From Aquilaria yunnanensis (Eukaryota > Streptophyta > Magnoliopsida > Malvales > Thymelaeaceae), in the NCBI GenBank assembly GCA_039654915.1, contig CM077597.1, positions 75,766,001 through 75,830,000 of the forward strand: a stretch of DNA of 64,000 nucleotides, given 5' to 3'. A program made the translations under genes and the position numbers. Shown here one piece after another: positions 12,830 through 21,758 of the stretch (within the stretch, counting starts at the first letter, position 1; the number at the start of each line of letters is the position of its first letter). The notes below the pieces were generated by a model. It saw nothing but the letters and a program-made list of their open reading frames with translations, was not told the DNA's origin and ran no database searches.

Positions 12830-13065
12830 ATATTTCTTCGAACCCAATCTTTCAGTCTGAAAGCCTTTGCCTCCGAATTCCCTCTTCCCGATCCTTTCAT
12901 CCTCTCTGCAATGCTCCACTACGCTTGATTAACAAATCAACAACTTCAATTGTCAATGTTTTCTTTCACAACGCTTAGGGTTTCTTAGTCGATCGATTGG
13001 GAAGTCGCAGAGATGGTCTCAGGCAGGGGAAGGATGCGTGGTTGCCACATTAAATGACCATCTCT
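12830..13065. promoter_or_regulatory. Probable promoter and 5' UTR of the MULE transposase
   Basis: Lies between the first supported coding exon and the right terminal repeat. It contains several minus-strand ATGs whose frames close quickly. No clean TATA box stands out. Confidence 0.4.
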
Positions 13066-13288
13066 GCTCTTCCCGCTTAATAATGGTCCACCGTGGCGTC
13101 CTGGGGCCAGGTGTGGGGGAAAATGAGTCCATGTCATCATTTTCCGTCAACCTTAATGACGCAACTGACAGAAAGTACCCCAGTAGGACGCGCTATAACA
13201 GCATGGGTACCTCGGTAGGACAAAATAAAGGTAAGGTACCCGTATAGGACAAAAAAATAAGCTAGGTGACCCATGGCGGATTTTACCC
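13066..13288 (-). repeat. Right terminal inverted repeat of the MULE
   Basis: Reverse complement of 7800-8022. The outer end reads ...GGATTTTACCC at 13288. Likely also carries upstream promoter sequence of the transposase gene. Confidence 0.9.
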
Positions 13289-13521
13289 ATTTATTTAAAA
13301 AAATATAATTATAATTATAGTTATTTGAATAAAAAATAGTTTAGTATTTTGATTCACGTGCAACACACATATGCATCTATTAGTAGAATAAAATATTTGT
13401 TATTATTTAATGATGGAGTTCTGGTTGGGCCAATAGTATCTTAGTGTACCAATTCCAGAGACTTCTTTGCTCTCCAAGATGTCTCTGGAAATGGGAGTTT
13501 CTGCATTTTCCCATATATGCA

Positions 13522-13719
13522 TCATTCATAGACTTTAGCAATTTTGCTCATGTTAGGCAAACCAAAGGCTAGATTTCTATCCTTTAACAACTTCAAGCAT
13601 TTATAATTCAGATTCTCATATCTTAAATGCCATAAAAAAGACTCATCTGCTATATCACTTTTCAAAACAAGATCATCATGTAATGACATAACTAGAGGAA
13701 AAACGTTATTATTGCTCAT
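13522..13719 (-). pseudogene. copia GAG-pre-integrase fragment
   Basis: The 65-codon stretch contains ESFLWHLRYENLNYKCLKLL, a decayed form of the LWHxRxGHLNxxxLxxL zinc-binding region just before copia integrase. It ends in a stop. Confidence 0.65.
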
Positions 13720-14100
13720 CTTAACTTTTGCGACTGTTATGTTTTTCTTCTTATCTTTGATAGTGCACTAATTACTTTCAAAATTTAGTACATAATTTTT
13801 TCGCAGTAATTGAACAACACTTAATAGATTTTGAGTCAAACTAGGAACATAAAGGACATCTGTGATAAATTTAAAATTACCTTCACTGCTATCAACTGCT
13901 ACAACTCATTTGCCTTTAACATTGTAGAGTTTGCCAAGCTTTACTTTTGAAAAATAATTTTCATCTAACTTTATAAAGATTTACTTATCTCCAATCATAT
14001 GATTACTGCAACCACTATCTATATATCATACAATATTTGATTCTTTCTTAGCACTTAAACAAGAATAGAATACTTCACTATCTTCATGTTTTTTTTAAAT

Positions 14101-14412
14101 TCACCTTATTGCTTTGATCTTTGTACCATCAATCTTTATTAGAGTGGTTTGAATTTTTGCAATGCCGGGTCTTGAATATGCAATATTTTGTTTGATGACT
14201 AGTTTTTCTACAAATATTACAATTTGGGTTGGGTAATTTCTTTGGTTAAAATCATTTTGATTTCCTCTGCCATGGCTATGACCTTGGCCTCGATATCCTT
14301 TTTCTCTATTTTGGAACAAACCTCTACCTTGATTATTTTCCTTGATATTGTCTTTTATGTTCATCTTTGATTGGAAAGTCTGTTCTATTGTTTGGCATGA
14401 GAATATACTCAT
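14101..14412 (-). pseudogene. copia Gag tail with decayed zinc-knuckle region
   Basis: A 103-codon open stretch rich in Gly, Arg and Asn (GRGLFQNREKGYRGQGHSHG) precedes a Cys-poor remnant of the CCHC knuckle. This composition and position are typical of copia Gag. It is broken on both sides. Confidence 0.55.
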
Positions 14413-15039
14413 TCTCCTCTCATGTGCTTCTAGAGAGCCATCAAATTATCAACTGTTAATTTTGATCAAACTTTAAATTCTTCAATTGCTGTAACAATAT
14501 GTTGAAATTTGCTGGCAAGCTTCATAAGATCTTATCATTGATCTTTATATCTTCTATATTATCACCCAAGCTTTTGATTTGATTTATGATTTCTGTTGAC
14601 CTTGAAGAAAAATCTTGAATGCTCTCTTCCTATTTCATTGATAGGTTGTCAAAGTTCCTCTATAAATTTTACAATTTTATGGAGATCACTTCAATATTTC
14701 CCAAGTTTTTTTTTGTCTCTTAGCACACATGATGCATGAGAATATTGCTTTACTCAATCTTTGTTGAATATTGAATAATGTTTTTGCATCTCTTTGCTCA
14801 TTTTGCTTGTAATGCCTTTTTTGTACTTCAGTCCAACTAATAAATGCTTCTGGGTTAGATGGTTATTTGAAGTTAGATTCAATCAACTCCCATAAATCTT
14901 AGGGGATGAATAAATTTTCATCTGGATGCTTTAAAATTCATAGTTCTTACCAGTGAATATAAGAATGAGAGACTTTGAGTAATTGAACGTAACTTCACCG
15001 CTTGTGGCCATTGTTACAACCTGGATTTGATACCAAATT

Positions 15040-15377
15040 TGTTGGATGCAAGAAGAGAAATTTAAGAAATTTGGGGAAATTTAGGCAGAGAAGAGTGGGG
15101 AGAAAATTCTGAACTTTTTATTTCATGGAGGCAATATTACAATACATAAGAACAATTACATGAAAGGGTTTTTATAGAGCCTTACAACCAATTGGAAGAA
15201 AAGTTTGATAAGCAAGGGGCAATTTGGACATCATGACTCTTAACTAAGCTAACCAATCTCAATTATTACACATTTGCTTAGGAACTAAACAAGCTTACTA
15301 CTTGTCTTGATGAGACCACTGCTGTTACCTACAGCTGAGAACAGCATCATTAAATGGCTGGATATTCAGCTGCAACA
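15040..15377 (-). repeat. LTR of the copia remnant
   Basis: 338 bases bounded by TGTTG and CAACA, adjacent to the methionine-type primer-binding site. Part of the same LTR family recurs at about 36472-36568 (shared phrases AAATTTAGGCAGAGA and ATAGAGCCTTACAACCAATT). Confidence 0.6.
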
Positions 15378-15633
15378 ATATTGCTGCCCACTTTTCTTCA
15401 AAAATGCTACACGCTTTCTGGGCTCTTAAGAAACTTTCTTGTGGCCCTCACTTGTCCAGCTTTTTCTTCCAAGCAAACATTACAAATTATTATTTTCAAC
15501 AATATGAAACTTCACTTCCCAACAAAGAAAATCAAATACAGGCAATATTTCCAATCAAAGCAGACACGCCTCAGTTCAAAAACACCACAAAATAAACAAG
15601 AACGTTGAGAGATGACGCCAATATTCCTCTGAA

Positions 15634-17561
15634 TTAATCTTGCTTCAGTTCCTGCTGGAAGATTTTCATGGCAGAAGCAGGCAAGCCCACAAGCACTCTT
15701 ACCGTCTTTCTGTCCTTCCCATGAGCAAGGAAGAGTATGAGTTCGTCGCCCGGCAAGTCAGCTGGCCCAAACCAAACAGACTCGCCCCAACCAAAATCTG
15801 CGGTGTGGAAAGGCAGTCTAGTCCAGGATGTGATCACCAGAGTTGAAGACGTACAATGTCCAGGTCTTATGACTTCAAAATAATCGATGCTCGATTTCAG
15901 GTAACGATCCGTGACCATCTTGATCGCATCCTGAACACGACCCACGGCAAATGAAAATGGCTTCTCCACTAGCTTACCTGCCTGACAGATTACGCTTGCC
16001 ATCGCAACCCCATTCCCAAAGTAGCCCTGTGGAAGAGGTGGCTGCAACTTGTTCGCCACATCAACAACAAGCAGCAGCTTTATGTCTTGGTCAGGAAGCA
16101 AACTCAGTGACTTTGTCCTAGCCCTCCAAATAAATGCTGAGAGAGCTTCAAATGTGGTGCACCTATCAATAGTTCCATCTTCCATGGCCTTCTTCTTGAG
16201 TTCTTCGAGCTTTTCAGGCTCGAAGAAGAATGATCTGTAAAGCATTTCATCCTGCTGGTTGAGATCACCGGCAGCAGACCTGTCCTTGATCTCCAAAAAC
16301 TCTTGATGCAGGTACTCTATCTTCGGTGGGTTTCTTGCCTTGAGGATGGTTCTGTCCGTGAATGGGAGGGTGCTCAAACCCAAACTTCTGGCTGTCTCAC
16401 CCCATGAATTCACAAATTTCACGGCTGCACTACCATCAACCATGCAATGGTTCACGTACAGTCCAAGCACGAACCCCCCACAACTGAACCTAGTCACCTA
16501 GAAGACAAATGCGAGTGTGTACCATTCCCACAAAAAGTCACAAATAATATAAGCTAAATAGGTTGGATACATTAAGAGTCCATTTATTTTAACTTAAGCC
16601 AACTTAATCTAAAATAATTTATTTTTATTTTCATATAATTTTTATCTAGAACTAATTTCACTTAATAGCCAATATTACGTAGATGTAATAATCTATTTGA
16701 AAGTAAATTTTTATAATATTATTAAATTTTTATAAATTTTTCTATTTTTATGCATTAAAAAAAATTCATAAAATTTAATATGATTTTAAAAATTATATTT
16801 TCAATGGATTATTACACTTATACAATATTGACCTTTAAATAAAATTAGGTCTGAAAAAAATGATGTAAAAATAAAAATAAATTGATTTAATTTAAAAATA
16901 AACCACGAGACTGAAAAAAACAAAAAAGGATAATGCCGTGAAAAATGATGCAAAGGGATTACATCAAACCTGAGCAACCAGAGGTGGCATCTCGAGAATG
17001 TTCTTAGCACCAGGAACATCATAAACCAGCTTGCCAAGAGTGTGAGGGTCATGATCAGTCTTTGTTATTATGTCACCAATCTCCTCCATCCTGCAGTTAG
17101 CGTCGGCCTCGACGAACACTGCCCCTTCCCCGGTGCAGTCAATGATCAGCTTCCCCTCAACGTCGGTGGCGAGCCGGCCGGCGAGCGGGTAATAATGAAG
17201 AAGAACCTTCCTCAGCGCCTCCTTCAGCACCTTCCCCACGTCCTCATTGCCTCTCTCCTCCGACCTGAAGCAGTATATCGTACTGACAACGAAGACTAGG
17301 TTTAGATCAAGATTTGAGAGACCATACGGACCCTTGTAGGTTTCTCCTGCCGGAGCTACCAGCTCTGGCTCGCCCTGTTTTACCATGAGGTTGGAGATTA
17401 GTTTCCCATTTACGTTCTTCGTTGGAACAGGCCCTTCAATCTCTACTCCCTGAAAAAAGATAACAGTTTTTTTTTTTTGACATATAAAGAGGATTATTAA
17501 AGATCTAATTATATGTGGAAACTAAGTGAAACACTTGATTTATAGAGCAAAGGCAGACCAT
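15634..17561 (-). CDS. BAHD acyltransferase, omega-hydroxypalmitate O-feruloyltransferase-like
   Basis: Exons: 17449-16970 and 16497-15634, with a likely tiny first exon 17561-17535 (MVCLCSINQ), giving 456 residues, the usual BAHD size. Both family signatures are intact: the catalytic HxxxD as NHCMVDG and the structural DFGWG as ADFGWGES. The main intron falls after a Gln codon just upstream of HxxxD (LVAQ/VTRF), a recurrent BAHD intron site. Phrases such as GKLVYDVPGAKNILE, ARNPPKIE and LHQEFLEI resemble the feruloyl-CoA:omega-hydroxy-fatty-acid transferase group that makes suberin and cutin aromatics in the cytosol. Substrate assignment is from resemblance only. The donor of exon 1 (GTGTTT) is weak, so the N-terminus is uncertain. 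All else appears functional; it is the only ordinary host gene in the window. Confidence 0.85.
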
Positions 17562-17671
17562 GGTGAAAGGCGCTGAAATATGGAAAGTTGTCAGAAGTTC
17601 AAGCAGGGTGACAGAAGATGAAGGTATTGGATTTGCCGAGGTGAAATGATCACAGAGTACTTGGGTGGAGG

Positions 17672-17680
17672 TTATATAAG
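17672..17680 (-). promoter_or_regulatory. TATA box of the BAHD gene
   Basis: CTTATATAAC on the minus strand, about 112 bases before the ATG at 17561. That ATG is in a good context (ACCATGG). Confidence 0.55.
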
Positions 17681-17699
17681 GAATCTGAGTGGCCCACTA

Positions 17700-18245
17700 C
17701 GGATGTGCCAATATCCCAATAGTTGGTTCTGAAATTCAAATTTTAGGCCTACTTATTTTATCCAATTAACAGCCAAATGTAATTCAGATGTATACCTGTT
17801 TAGGAAAAATTTTTATGATTAATATTAAAATTTTAAATAATTTATTAGGAGTAAGTATTACAAGAACCTAACTAATAACTTCACCGCTTCTAAATATTTA
17901 AAAATTGTAATTTTGACCCGCTTCTCTGAAAAACAGGCAACCATACCACCCTGGCCGCTGACGCGGGTTTGATTCCCTGTACGCCTGTTTCGCAGAGTTC
18001 TTTTTCAGTTTTCCCCTTTTTTTTCTTTCCCGTTTCCCCCGTGCCCATGCTCTTCCAAACTCTTTTCCCGTTTTCCTTCTCTTTTTTTTTTTTTTTTTTT
18101 CTTCCCGTTTTCCACCTATTCTTCTTTGTTTCTTTTTCTTATATTGTGCTCCGGTTTTTTGGTTTTTCTTTTCCTGACGTTTATTTTTTTTTTCATTTTG
18201 TGTATTATTTTTCAATTTTCCTTTTTTATTTTTAATTTTTTTATA
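17700..18245. other. Intergenic, pyrimidine-rich; no gene
   Basis: Upstream of the BAHD gene. From 17990 the plus strand is almost pure T/C with long T runs. A GGTTTGATTCC word at about 17965 resembles a tRNA/SINE B box, but I see no A box or SINE structure. Confidence 0.5.
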
Positions 18246-18537
18246 CTACCTCCGTCCCATTTTAGTTGAAACATTTGTCTGGGCACGGAGATTAAGGTGT
18301 ATGTAATTTGTGTTATTTTTTTTATGTAGTAAAAGTTTAAATAATGATTAAAAAAGAAAATATTCTTTTTTTGGGTTCTATGCAGTGAGAGATTGAGTAA
18401 ATATTAAAAAAAATCTTTATTGGATTTTGTGTAAAAGGATTATTTAATTGTTTAAATTTTTCCAAAAGATGAAACATTTCAACCTTTTGGGACATCCAAA
18501 AAAGAAATATGTTTCAAGTAAATTGGGATGGAGGGAG
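18246..18537. mobile_element. Stowaway-type (Tc1/mariner) MITE
   Basis: 292 bases with terminal inverted repeats: the left end CTACCTCCGTCCCATTTTAG matches the reverse complement of the right end ...AAATTGGGATGGAGGGAG. A TA dinucleotide flanks each side (18244-18245 and 18538-18539). The CTCCCTCCGTCCC terminus and TA target are the hallmarks of plant Stowaway MITEs. Non-coding. Confidence 0.9.
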
Positions 18538-18679
18538 TATTATTTCCGTTATTTGTAGCTTTTGTATCTCTTTTATTTAACCTTGTTTATTGTTTTGTTT
18601 CCGGTTTCCTTTCTCTCTTTTTTTTTTTTTTTAAATCTACCTTTTCTTCTCAATTTTTTTTTTATTTTTTTTCATATTA

Positions 18680-20083
18680 GTTTATATATGTTCTTTTATG
18701 AGTTGATGTTTGTTCTTTTACAAATTTAATTTTTTTAGTTCCTATATGTTATTTTATTCATGTTCTTTTTCATTTTCTACATGTTCTTTTTTGCTTTGTT
18801 GTTTGTTCTTTCACAAATCTGTTCTTTTACAATTCTTATAAGTTCATTTGTTTTTGTTCTTTTTCTATTCTTATATGTTCTTTCGTGCATTTTTGTTTGT
18901 TATTTTATAAATATATTTTTTTCAGTTTCTATATGTTCTTTTATGTTTTGTTATTTGTTCTTTTATAAATCTGATTTTTTCCGGTTCCTTTATGTTCTTT
19001 CATGCATTTGTTGTTTATTCTTTTATAAATATATTTTAATCAGTTCTTATATGTTTTTCTATGCATTGTTCTTTGTTCTTTTATAAATTTGTTCTTTTTC
19101 AATTCCTTTATGTTCTTTTATCACTAACTATTTGTTTTTTTTGTCCCAATGAGATATTTGTTCTTTTGAAGTGACAAAAGAAAAAAAAGTGAAAAATGAA
19201 AAAAAACTAGAATAATAAAAAAACTAAAAGAATAAAATAAAAAATAAGACATTCTATCCATTATTTCATCAGTTTCTATTTGTTCTTTTAGATGAATTAA
19301 TTATTTTTTTACTAGTAAATATTTTTTCTTTTGACTGAACGAGATGTTTATTTTTTTTTTATCAGTTGACAGATTTGAAACAAAAAAAAATGAAGAAAAA
19401 GTAACTTTGAGAAAAATCAATAATATAGAAAAACAAAAATGTAATAAACTGAGAAACCAAAAGAACTTGAGAACAATAAAAAGATGAAAAAAAATACAAA
19501 CTGAAACCAGAAAAAAAATGAAGTTGAAAATGCAAAACTAAAAATGAAAAAAAAAATAAAGGAAGGGGGGCTGCTCAATGCTAGGCTTGGGAGTCAAATT
19601 TGCGACCCCAAACTGCCTTTCTCCAACTATATATCAACCATTCCCCCAAACCCACAACTATGTCTGAAGTTGGGAAAAAATTTATAAGTAGTTACCGCAT
19701 GTCTCGGACCATACATAAAAGCTGGGTGCACACTAGTTTTTTTTCATTTATTAGACGATAACAATGAAACTACTGAAGTTGAAGCTAAAAGTTATTATTA
19801 AATAACTTTTTCAAAACCCTGATGCTAAATGCTGAAGTTAATGCTAAATGAGATTGTAATTTAGTTGTAAACTCTATTATGGAGTTTTTGTCCCACACGT
19901 AGTTACAAATCTTAATTCTCAAATAGGGGCATTTTTTATCTTATTTATCTAATAGGGGTTATTCCAACATTACTTAGCTAATATTAATGAAAAAGTTCGC
20001 AATATTTTAATTAAAATCCAAAAATTATAGTAATGTTAAATAGGTCATCATTTTCTTTTTTTATTTTCCTTTTACAATCATTT
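18680..20083. repeat. Unclassified repeat family, copy A (left part)
   Basis: From 18680 to 19135 it is a loose tandem repeat of TATGTTCTTTTATG-like and TTTGTTCTTTTATAAAT-like words. It continues through an A-rich stretch and a GGGAGTCAAATTTGCGACCC phrase (about 19588) to 20083. From about 18940 it matches copy B at 36570-37827. The LTR retrotransposon at 20084-31171 interrupts it, and it resumes at 31172. I cannot assign the family; no protein is encoded. Confidence 0.7.
20079..20083. repeat. 5-bp target-site duplication (left copy)
   Basis: CATTT here and at 31172-31176 flank the LTR element. The uninterrupted copy B has a single CATTT at the equivalent point (about 37821-37825). Confidence 0.9.
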
Positions 20084-20960
20084 TGATGGTCTGGGGCCTC
20101 ATCGTTTATAGTCATAGTGACTGGTGGAGAGACTTCTGGGAGGAAGAACGCCTGGAGGATGGATCGCCCAAGGGAGTGTGCCTGAAAGCTCAGAAACAAA
20201 GGGTTAGGAGGCCCCCGGAGTGTTTTTCCGGGGGGGGGAGCCTCCGACGCCCAAGTCAGTGGTGGCTGAGAAAAAGGCAAATGTAATAGCACACAGGGCT
20301 GAAGAGTCTTGCCTGGTAATTTTCTCAGAGTGTGAGAGCAGTGTTTTGCCAACCAACCTCCTGCCAAGTATTAATTCCTGGTATTTATAGGAGTGCCTAG
20401 CCCGTTCAGATCGCGACACGTGTTCGGTCGGATGTTCCCTGAGTTTCCGGGCGTAGGGGACAGATAGCTGGTAGCAGGTTGCCTTGAGCCTTGTGCTGAG
20501 ATGGGCCATGATGTGATTCTGATGGCGTCCGTGTGTCAGAGCGCCTTTTGAGGCAGCTTGTGACGTCTGTGAAAGGACGTGTCAGAGGCTTCCTTAAATG
20601 CTTCCATAAATGCTCCTGCTATACTCCCGAGGTCCCTGGGCGAGGTCGTCCTTTGGTACGGACAATGCCTCTTCGGGAAACACGCCCTTAGTTCGGGGGT
20701 TCCCAGTTTTAGGGAGTTCCGCCTTCGGGGATATCATGTTCGGCTCGCTATGTCTGGTGCCGCTTTTCCGAAGGCGATCGGTACACAACCTTGGGGGGGG
20801 ACAAGTAGTGTCCTCAGGTTTTCCTGGCGTGCCGGGCTCGGAGCTCTTCGGCTATCCCCGAGGTGCATGATCACACCTTTTCTCGGGTAGTGCCAGCTTC
20901 TTCTGGCCATTCTTGTGGCAGGGAGTTCAGCCAGATAGAGGCGATAGCGTTTGGCTATCA
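20084..20960 (-). repeat. 3' LTR of the young Tat element
   Basis: 877 bases, ends TGAT...ATCA in either orientation. It contains a TATA-like CTATAAATACC on the minus strand (about 20381-20391) and a CACGTG G-box at about 20416. Confidence 0.95.
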
Positions 20961-20977
20961 CATGCCCCCCTTTGGAA
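20961..20977 (-). promoter_or_regulatory. Polypurine tract of the young Tat element
   Basis: On the minus strand AAAGGGGGG followed by CATG directly precedes the 3' LTR. This is the expected plus-strand primer for reverse transcription. Confidence 0.75.
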
Positions 20978-21279
20978 AGCCGAAGTGAAGACTTCGGATT
21001 TGCATCTCTTTCCTTGGTTGTTCATGGGAGTCTCTTGGAAGCTCAACCTATTCCGAGGATGCGCCTTTTGCCCGAAGATCATGGGCTCTTCGGCCTTGGC
21101 CTGTTCTTTGGTGTCTTCGAGGCGGAGCCTGTGCCGAAGATACACCTCTTGCCCGAAGGGCTGTTCGGCCATAGCCTGTCTCTTGGCGTCCTCGAGTTGG
21201 CCTGCTCTTTGTTTCTGCAGGTCTGTTTGGCCAAGCGTGTCAGTCTGAGCGGCGCGTCCCAATTTTCCAGGGATATCAG

Positions 21280-21507
21280 AAGACGTGTCCCAATCAGGGG
21301 ACGTGTCCCAGTTTTCAAGGGACGTTTGGAGGACGTGTCCCCCATTTCTGCGCAGCGGTTGACACATGGCGCTTTGCCATTGGAGGAGAGTCGCGTCGAT
21401 TACAGAGGGCGCGCCTTTTCAGGTGCAGAGAGCAGTTACGGCGACGGTTCACCTCCAAAGGGTACTTATGACGATGTTTCGGTTACCCACCTCTGGCTTA
21501 TAAATAG
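21280..21507 (+). promoter_or_regulatory. Promoter of the antisense gene
   Basis: TATAAATAG at 21499-21507 lies about 250 bases before the ATG at 21759. Upstream, at about 21285-21340, GACGTGTCCC-type words occur three times, with ACGT cores suited to bZIP factors. The promoter is outside the LTR and drives the strand opposite to gag-pol. Confidence 0.6.
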
Positions 21508-21758
21508 CCCATTCCATCATAAGTTCCTTTTGCTTTTTCTTCTGCTCTTCTCTCTGCTTTGCCCCTATTCTTGCACTTTCTTGCTTTCTGTGGCGGAGCT
21601 ACCTTAATCAGGGCTTTTTTCCAGCCAGCTTTCACGACGGCGTCCTCAGATTTTGGCAAGTCTTTCAGTGGGTTTTTGTTTTCCAGAGCGTTTTGATCCC
21701 TCTGTTCTTTGGAGTTTTTTCTGGAAACTGTTTTCTTATCTTTTCCAAACTCATTTTC

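Larger units (their letters stand above)
7800..13288 (-). mobile_element. Mutator-like element (MULE) with 223-bp terminal inverted repeats
   Basis: The terminal inverted repeats are 7800-8022 and 13066-13288 and look more than 90% identical; both start GGGTAAAATCCGCCATGGG. Inside are a MuDR-family transposase gene on the minus strand and a separate GRF zinc-finger gene on the plus strand. Neither terminal repeat is truncated and the transposase frame is open apart from introns, so this could be an autonomous element. I could not find a convincing 9-bp target duplication; both flanks are AT-rich. Confidence 0.88.
13500..15377 (-). mobile_element. Ty1/copia retrotransposon remnant
   Basis: On the minus strand an LTR (about 15377-15040, ends TGTTG...CAACA) is followed by a primer-binding site matching the initiator-methionine tRNA type (TGGTATCAAATCC, about 15036-15020). 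Then comes a Gag-like start (ATGGCCACAAGC near 15012), a decayed zinc-knuckle region (14412-14101) and a GAG-pre-integrase fragment (13719-13522). Integrase, reverse transcriptase, RNase H and the second LTR are missing, so the element is truncated after the first third. Confidence 0.75.

Noticed and set aside
7789..13298. 9-bp target-site duplication for the MULE.
   Set aside because: The flanks are both AT-rich but no convincing 9-base match is present.
17935..17990. tRNA gene or SINE head (GGTTTGATTCC).
   Set aside because: No cloverleaf or A box could be drawn around the B-box-like word.
17969..18235. Plus-strand ORF of 88 codons and its 105-codon minus partner.
   Set aside because: Poly-T/poly-A low-complexity sequence giving runs of Phe or Lys; no gene.
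18760..19086. 108-codon hydrophobic ORF (possible membrane protein).
   Set aside because: A translation of the TTTGTTCTTTTATAAAT tandem repeat; composition artefact.
20010..21610. Several ORFs of 60-218 codons in and beside the left LTR, and their equivalents at 30043-31172.
   Set aside because: They lie within LTRs or antisense to one another, cross functional boundaries and show no domain.
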